Shown here in pieces: positions 59,772-64,000 of a DNA stretch of 64,000 nt. A program made the translations under genes and the position numbers. Numbering within the stretch: position 1 is the stretch's first letter; each line of letters begins with the position of its first letter. This stretch comes from JANSYA01 sp965243385 (GTDB lineage Bacteria > Spirochaetota > Leptospiria > Leptospirales > Leptonemataceae): contig CBDEUV010000002.1 of the NCBI GenBank assembly GCA_965243385.1, positions 4,898,001-4,962,000 on the forward strand, in the 5' to 3' direction. The notes below the pieces were generated by a model, which did no database searches, was not told where the DNA came from, and saw only the letters and a program-made list of their open reading frames with translations.

Positions 59772-60080
59772 TCAACTCTTGCGCTCTTCCAGCAAGCTCA
59801 AAATGCGTTCGTGACCGTACTCGCGCGCGAAGTTCAGGGCGTTTTCGTCGACTTCAGCGCCGGCTGCCAGCAGGGCCGCGACGACTTCCGTGTGTCCCTT
59901 AAAAGTGGCCACGACCAGGGGCGTCCAACCCCCTTTCCCGACGGCGTCCAGATCCGCTCCGGCGTCGATCAGCCGGCGTGCGGCCGCAAGATTGCCGTGA
60001 TTGGCGGCGTTATGTAAAGCGGTATTGCGCGGCACGGGCTGGCTCTTCGCGGGCGATCGAAATATCGCGAGGGACGCCAT
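59772..60080 (-). CDS. Small ankyrin-repeat protein
   Basis: About 102 residues from the ATG at 60080. Two and a half ankyrin repeats are clear: NTALHNAANHGNLAAARRLIDAGAD and GGWTPLVVATFKGHTEVVAALLAAGAEVD-type units (split here only for description), then a capping part. It probably mediates a protein contact; there is no signal peptide. An ATG at 60194 would give 140 residues but would share bases with the divergent lpxA start, leaving no promoter, so the shorter form is preferred. Neither start has a good ribosome site. Confidence 0.72.
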   Translation of the reverse strand: MASLAIFRSPAKSQPVPRNTALHNAANHGNLAAARRLIDAGADLDAVGKGGWTPLVVATFKGHTEVVAALLAAGAEVDENALNFAREYGHERILSLLEERKS

Positions 60081-60192
60081 ATTCAAGCGATGGTCGAATT
60101 GCGCCAGCCTCAATTCGCGGGCCGAAAAAATTCCGGCGGACGCTTTCTCTTGCAATTGACAATGAACCGTTTTTACCGGGATCTGTTTCGCC

Positions 60193-60978
60193 ATGGGACA
60201 TATTCATCCGACCGCGATTATCGATCCTTCCGCTCGTCTCCACGAAAGCGTGGAGGTCGGTCCATATTCGATTATCGAAGCCGACGTACGAATCGGCGAA
60301 GGCACGGTGATTTCCTCAAGCGTCCGCATCTACGCGAACGCCGTAATCGGAAAAAATAACCGCATTATGCACACGGCGGTCATCAACGGCGAACCGCAGG
60401 ATCTGGGTTTCACGCCGGGCGCTCCGCACTATACGATCATCGGCGACCATAACGTGCTGCGCGAAGACGTAAATATCAGCGGCTCCGAGAAAGCCGATCG
60501 TCCGACCCGCATCGGCGATCATAATTATATGATGTGCGACACCCATGTCGGTCACGACGGCCAGTGGGGCGATCATAACGTGCTGGTGCCCGGAGTGGTG
60601 GTCGGCGGCCACGTCAGTCTGGGCAGCTATATCGTCATCGGCGGCGCCACGGCGGTGCATCAACATTGTTTTATAGGCGACTATTCCATGATCGGCGGCT
60701 GCTCGAAGATTACGAAGGACGTGCCGCCCTACGGAATGGTCGAAGGCAACCCCGGCTCAGTCGTGGGTACGAACGTCGTCGGCCTGAAGCGGGCCGGATT
60801 CACTCCCGACGAACGCAAAGAGATCAAAGACGCTTACAAAACGATCTATCATTCCGGAAAGAACATCGGCGAAGCGGTGCGGAGTCTCGCCGAAGGCCTC
60901 GACGAGCGGGGGCCGGCCATCCGGCGCATCGTCGAGTTTTTTCAGAATAGCAAGCGCGGCGTAACCGATCATCGCTGA
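60193..60978 (+). CDS. lpxA: UDP-N-acetylglucosamine acyltransferase LpxA-type
   Basis: The protein has 261 residues and a left-handed beta-helix of hexapeptide repeats. HIHPTAIIDPSARLHESVEVGPYSII, GEPQDLGFTPG, the catalytic-type THVGHD and GNPGSVVGTNVVGLKRAGF match LpxA, and the C-terminal helical domain is present. It starts lipid A synthesis. The usual INRGT segment is replaced by VNISGS, so the substrate (UDP-GlcNAc versus a 3-amino analogue, as in Leptospira) or even paralogy is open. It ends in a hairpin shared with the convergent ZIP gene. Confidence 0.88.
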   Translation: MGHIHPTAIIDPSARLHESVEVGPYSIIEADVRIGEGTVISSSVRIYANAVIGKNNRIMHTAVINGEPQDLGFTPGAPHYTIIGDHNVLREDVNISGSEKADRPTRIGDHNYMMCDTHVGHDGQWGDHNVLVPGVVVGGHVSLGSYIVIGGATAVHQHCFIGDYSMIGGCSKITKDVPPYGMVEGNPGSVVGTNVVGLKRAGFTPDERKEIKDAYKTIYHSGKNIGEAVRSLAEGLDERGPAIRRIVEFFQNSKRGVTDHR

Positions 60979-61012
60979 GCGCGACGGGTCCCCCGACCGG
61001 CCGCCGCGCTCA
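60976..61012. terminator. Bidirectional hairpin between lpxA and ZIP transporter gene
   Basis: TGAGCGCG (60976-60983, including the lpxA stop) pairs with CGCGCTCA (61005-61012), with further inner pairing GGTC/GACC. It lies between convergent genes, with no long T-run. Confidence 0.55.
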
Positions 61013-61020
61013 TACTGGAT

Positions 61021-61845
61021 TCAGAAGGCCGCGAAACCAGCTCCCATAACCACGGCTCCCGTGGTTACGCTCGCCAGGGAATCCCGGACGGCGCCGCGTG
61101 CGAAGGCCGCCGGCAACAGCGTATCCAGGCTGATATAGACCATCATACCCGCGACCGTCGCGAAGGTCAGACCGAGCACCAGCTCATTCATAAACGGAGC
61201 GAGCGCGGCCCAGGCCACCAGCGCGCCCAGCGGTTCGGTCAGGCCCGTGAGTATCGCGATGCCCAGGGCCCGCAGCCGGCTGCCGGTCGCATGCAGGACC
61301 GGAATCGCCACAGCCGCTCCCTCGGGAATATTGTGCACGGCGATGGCTGCGGCGAGCGCCAGGCCGCCACCGTAAGCGGCATCCCCGGAAGCATCGACCG
61401 GATCCAGGTTGCTCACGAAGACGGCCGCGCCTTCCGGAAAATTATGAATGGCCAGCGAAAGGGCGATGAGCAGGGCCATCCGGCCGGATTGTTGATGCAC
61501 GGCGCCGCTTGCGGAAGACAGCGCGGACTCAGGCAGCCAGGCCTCGATCGCCGCGACCAGCAGGGCTCCCAGCAGGAAGGCGCCCCCGACCAGCACAATG
61601 GGCGCCATTCCCGCCAGCAGCTGTCCGGCCGATTCCCCGCTCGCTCCGGCGGAAAGGCCGGCCGCCACTCCAGACAGGGACTCCGGGAGCAGCTCCACGA
61701 AGGCAACGCACAGCATAACGCCGGCGGCAAAGGCCAGAGCCCGACTGAGGATTCGGCTGTCGTGTGCCTGGCCTCTCAGCACCAGCGCGCCGCCGATCGC
61801 TGTGGCCAATCCTGCCAGAGTTGTGAGTATCAGCGCCTGTTCCAT
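61021..61845 (-). CDS. ZIP family metal transporter
   Basis: The protein has 274 residues with about eight membrane helices. The metal-site motifs AIHNFPEGAA (helix IV) and AVHNIPEGAA (helix V) are typical of ZupT-like ZIP proteins that import zinc, iron, manganese or cobalt. A Gly/Ser/Ala loop precedes the first. Two palindromes upstream of the gene (61897-61911 and 61920-61933) suggest control by a metalloregulator. It is convergent with lpxA. Confidence 0.9.
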   Translation of the reverse strand: MEQALILTTLAGLATAIGGALVLRGQAHDSRILSRALAFAAGVMLCVAFVELLPESLSGVAAGLSAGASGESAGQLLAGMAPIVLVGGAFLLGALLVAAIEAWLPESALSSASGAVHQQSGRMALLIALSLAIHNFPEGAAVFVSNLDPVDASGDAAYGGGLALAAAIAVHNIPEGAAVAIPVLHATGSRLRALGIAILTGLTEPLGALVAWAALAPFMNELVLGLTFATVAGMMVYISLDTLLPAAFARGAVRDSLASVTTGAVVMGAGFAAF

Positions 61846-61896
61846 GATCGCAGCCTCCGGGGGCGGCCTCAGGCGCGCCCGATTTCTCAGTCTATA

Positions 61897-61933
61897 TTAG
61901 AATAGTTCTAAATTGAGAGTGAGACAAGTCTCA
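61897..61933 (-). promoter_or_regulatory. Two palindromic operators upstream of the ZIP transporter
   Basis: TTAGAA-TAG-TTCTAA (61897-61911) resembles DtxR/MntR-type half-sites (TTAG...CTAA). TGAGAC-AA-GTCTCA (61920-61933) is a second perfect palindrome. On the minus strand a TAATAT that could be a -10 overlaps the first. Metal-dependent repression is inferred. Confidence 0.45.
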
Positions 61934-62121
61934 TTTGTGGGTCGGAAGATTTTTTTCGAAAAGTGCCCGGATGGGCCCTCCAAGCCCTGCGGGAGCGTCT
62001 AAAGCTCAGTGGCGGATGGTCGATGGTGAGGAAGCCGGCTCCGCAATTTCGAGCCCAACAAGGTACTTGACGCTTTCCGGGACGTCGGGAATCCGTCTAC
62101 AGAGACGGGGCTGTTACGATC

Positions 62122-62502
62122 ATGTTTATTTCCCTTTGCAAATCGAAGATTCACCGGGCGACCGTGACGGAAGCCGAGCTGCACTACCAGGGCAGTCTGA
62201 CCGTCGACGAAGACCTGCTGGATGCGGCGGGTTTGTTGCCGTACGAACAGGTTTCCATCGTGAATATCAACAACGGTTCGCGTCTGGAAACCTATCTGAT
62301 CAAAGGCGAGCGGGGCAGCGGCGTCATTTGCCTGAACGGCGCTGCAGCGCGTCTGGGTCAGAAGGGCGATTTGATCATCATCATCGCTTACGCTTTCTTT
62401 AATCCCGCCGAAGTTCCGCCGGCGTACGAACCCACTGTCGTACATGTAGACGGAGCGAATCGGATTTCTTCCGTCACCCGCGGCGAAATCGTCGGCGTCT
62501 GA
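62122..62502 (+). CDS. panD: Aspartate 1-decarboxylase
   Basis: The protein has 126 residues. It is a pyruvoyl enzyme with the self-cleavage site YQGSLTVD at Gly24-Ser25, plus conserved KIHRATVTEA, YEQVSIVNINNGSR and GDLIIIIAYA. It makes beta-alanine for coenzyme A. The 5' leader has a TTGACG at 62067-62072 and a small hairpin CCGTCT/AGACGG (62093-62108) just before the start codon. The C-terminal 30 residues are well conserved in pattern. Confidence 0.95.
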   Translation: MFISLCKSKIHRATVTEAELHYQGSLTVDEDLLDAAGLLPYEQVSIVNINNGSRLETYLIKGERGSGVICLNGAAARLGQKGDLIIIIAYAFFNPAEVPPAYEPTVVHVDGANRISSVTRGEIVGV

Positions 62503-62599
62503 ATTTATAAACGCGGCCTCTTTTTTCCGACCGGCTTTATCATCCCGGGCGATCCAACCCCGGATCATGTCGTATTCTCTCTCCACAAGGAGTGAGAAG

Positions 62600-63079
62600 A
62601 TGTTACGAAATGTTTCGATGTATTTTGCGGGTGCGACCGCTTTAGTACTGGGCCTCTCCGCCGGGGCGATGTGGGCCGAGGCGGTGGTGCTCGTCGACGC
62701 CTGGCGATCGGTGCCCGCGGTCGATTTTCTGGCATGGTACGATCTGCACCATGCGAAGCTGGTAGCTTTTTATAGTCCCCTGCAGATTTCCGCGACGCTT
62801 CTGGCGGTCTCGCTACCCATCGTGTTGCGTCTGGATCAGGGGCGCTGGTCGTTGCCGGCAATCGCCGCGAGTCTCTTCGGTCTGGCGGTCATCGCGTTGT
62901 TTTTTATATTCTTTAAGTCGGCGAACGCGGAGTTCTTGAGCGACGATCCGAATCTCGCCGCGCGCATCCCTGAACTGCTGGAAACCTGGGCCCGCTGGCA
63001 GTGGCTGCGGACGGCGATCGGGGTCTCCGCCGCGGTCTCGGCGATCGCCGCAGTGGCGGAGCGTTCCTGCGCAAGTTGA
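62600..63079 (+). CDS. Small integral membrane protein, DUF1772-like
   Basis: The protein has 159 residues with four hydrophobic segments (about 5-27, 55-75, 83-105 and 134-154). The layout and the early HHAKLVAFYSPLQI region resemble DUF1772/anthrone-oxygenase-like membrane proteins, but the match is only by pattern. The ATG at 62600 was chosen over 62567 because AAGGAG lies 8-13 nt upstream. It is monocistronic, 97 nt after panD. Function unknown. Confidence 0.65.
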   Translation: MLRNVSMYFAGATALVLGLSAGAMWAEAVVLVDAWRSVPAVDFLAWYDLHHAKLVAFYSPLQISATLLAVSLPIVLRLDQGRWSLPAIAASLFGLAVIALFFIFFKSANAEFLSDDPNLAARIPELLETWARWQWLRTAIGVSAAVSAIAAVAERSCAS

Positions 63080-63164
63080 ACGCGAATTGAACGCGAAGCT
63101 CGTGCGGAGGCCGGGCCGATCGGCCGCCGCGTCCTGATTCGCATCGCGTTGCGCGCCGCTGATC

Positions 63165-64000
63165 TTAGAGATATAGCTTCGAGTCTGCGTCGGCGGGCGC
63201 CGGGATCGTCAGGCTGCCGCCGACTGCGGGCGGCGTGATATAGCGATATTCGTCTTCGTGAAAGGCGACGAAGGCGATTTCGTTCAGCGGTCCGCTGAAG
63301 CGTACGCGAATTCGTGCCGGCCAGCCGTGCGCGTCCATTTCCAGTACGGTGATGTCGGTAAAATTCTTCGATACGGTCTGGCCAACGGCGAGGTGTTCGT
63401 TCGGTCGCCGGAAGACGCGCGCACCGGTACGCCCGGGATAATCCGTCACGATCTCCAGGGTATTCGCGTCGACCCGATTGACTTCGACCGTGGACAAATT
63501 ATTGGCGAGCATTACATAGTTCTCCGGATCGATGGTGCCGAAGTGCGCATTGTAGAGGTGGCGAAACTGGAGGCCCAGGCAAATGCCCGGCCCGTTGATC
63601 AACACCACGCGACGGTCGGCCGGCGTTCCCACGGGCGTGCGTTCCTGCAGCTCGGTAATCTTTTCGCGTGCGAAGGCGCCATAGTCCGCGAAGAATCGAA
63701 TCGTTCCGCTTACGTTGAGCGACGACAGTAGTAGATGTCCGATCAATAGCGCCCACCAGAACCAGCCGCGTCCTTCCAATAAGAAGCGCGCGAGCAGTGG
63801 ATAGACGCCGACCCCGGCGAGCATCAACAAGCGGTCGCCGGGCGCCGCCATGCAGGCCGGGATCAGAGCGAGCATTGCGGCGCCGAACAAAAACGCTCCC
63901 GTGCGATCGCGCATGGGGCGCAAATAGATCCAGTTCAGCGCGAAGACCAGCAGGCCCGCGGGCACCAGAAAGAACCAGACGATGCCCGGCACGGCATCCC
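63165..64000 (-). CDS. Unknown polytopic membrane protein with extracytoplasmic C-terminal domain (5' end beyond window)
   Basis: At least 278 residues are readable and the frame continues past the window edge. The visible N-terminal part has about four hydrophobic helices (VWFFLVPAGLLVFALNWIYL and three more up to about residue 95). A soluble beta-rich domain of about 170 residues follows, with RRVVLINGPGICLGLQF, ARVFRRPNEHLAVG and IRVRFSGPLNEIAFVAFHEDEYRY. The family is not recognised. The pattern is that of the end of a larger membrane protein such as a glycosyltransferase-like protein. A GTG at 63992 would be a start only if the gene were short. Confidence 0.62.
   Translation of the reverse strand, partial: DAVPGIVWFFLVPAGLLVFALNWIYLRPMRDRTGAFLFGAAMLALIPACMAAPGDRLLMLAGVGVYPLLARFLLEGRGWFWWALLIGHLLLSSLNVSGTIRFFADYGAFAREKITELQERTPVGTPADRRVVLINGPGICLGLQFRHLYNAHFGTIDPENYVMLANNLSTVEVNRVDANTLEIVTDYPGRTGARVFRRPNEHLAVGQTVSKNFTDITVLEMDAHGWPARIRVRFSGPLNEIAFVAFHEDEYRYITPPAVGGSLTIPAPADADSKLYL

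Overview
The window is about 64 kb of GC-rich bacterial chromosome with dense, mostly operonic genes. No rRNA, tRNA, phage, insertion sequence or CRISPR array was seen. The gene set suggests a Gram-negative spirochaete of the Leptospirales type: LpxA, heme A/O synthesis, a cbb3 oxidase, SpoIIE-type phosphatase signalling, a surface protein with a DUF5018-like repeat, tandem bacteriohemerythrin, and an anaerobic-type cobalamin cluster with unusual fusions. This placement rests on recognised families, not on a marker gene, and is moderate to low confidence.

Layout. 1-5.7 kb: a signalling operon on the minus strand (acyltransferase-like protein, 7TM-like SpoIIE phosphatase, HATPase), then ssb and a compact UvrD-like helicase. 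5.7-9.5 kb: 2-oxoacid:ferredoxin oxidoreductase korAB and a thioesterase. 9.6-21.9 kb: housekeeping and unknown genes, including sfsA, a DASS transporter, a lipoprotein hydrolase, ctaA/ctaB, a rubrerythrin-VIT1 fusion and hemN. 22-31 kb: a divergent cbb3 oxidase locus, with ccoI-ccoS-TauE/SafE-like on the minus strand and ccoNOQPGH on the plus strand. 31.2-36 kb: an oxygen-sensing block with a FixL-like PAS kinase, a FixJ/NarL-like regulator interrupted by a 1-base frameshift, a four-cysteine FNR-type regulator and a tandem hemerythrin. 36-38.9 kb: a large surface protein.

38.9-59.8 kb is the cobalamin region. A short minus-strand operon (cobU, cbiB, hypothetical) faces a long plus-strand operon under a cobalamin riboswitch: cobC-cobQ, cobA, cbiA, a protease-less LonB-like AAA+ protein, cbiX-ferredoxin, DUF3209, reductase-cbiD, cbiC, cbiET, cbiL, cbiG, cbiH, hypothetical, cbiF. 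A second cobalamin riboswitch on the minus strand controls cbtB and two membrane-anchored proteins. No CbiJ/CobK is visible, and the reductase fused to CbiD is a natural candidate for that step. 59.8-64 kb: ankyrin protein, lpxA, a ZIP metal transporter, panD and two membrane proteins.

Regulation. Upstream of hemN and ccoN are two inverted repeats of the form ATGAT-N4-NTCAT. Each is followed at exactly 20 nt by CATACC, and the centres lie about 65 bp from the start codons. This is the geometry of a class II FNR-activated promoter and links the FNR-like regulator to oxygen-independent heme synthesis and cbb3 oxidase. Two conserved genes (the response regulator and cobQ) each lack one base. These are either real lesions or consensus errors and should be checked against reads.
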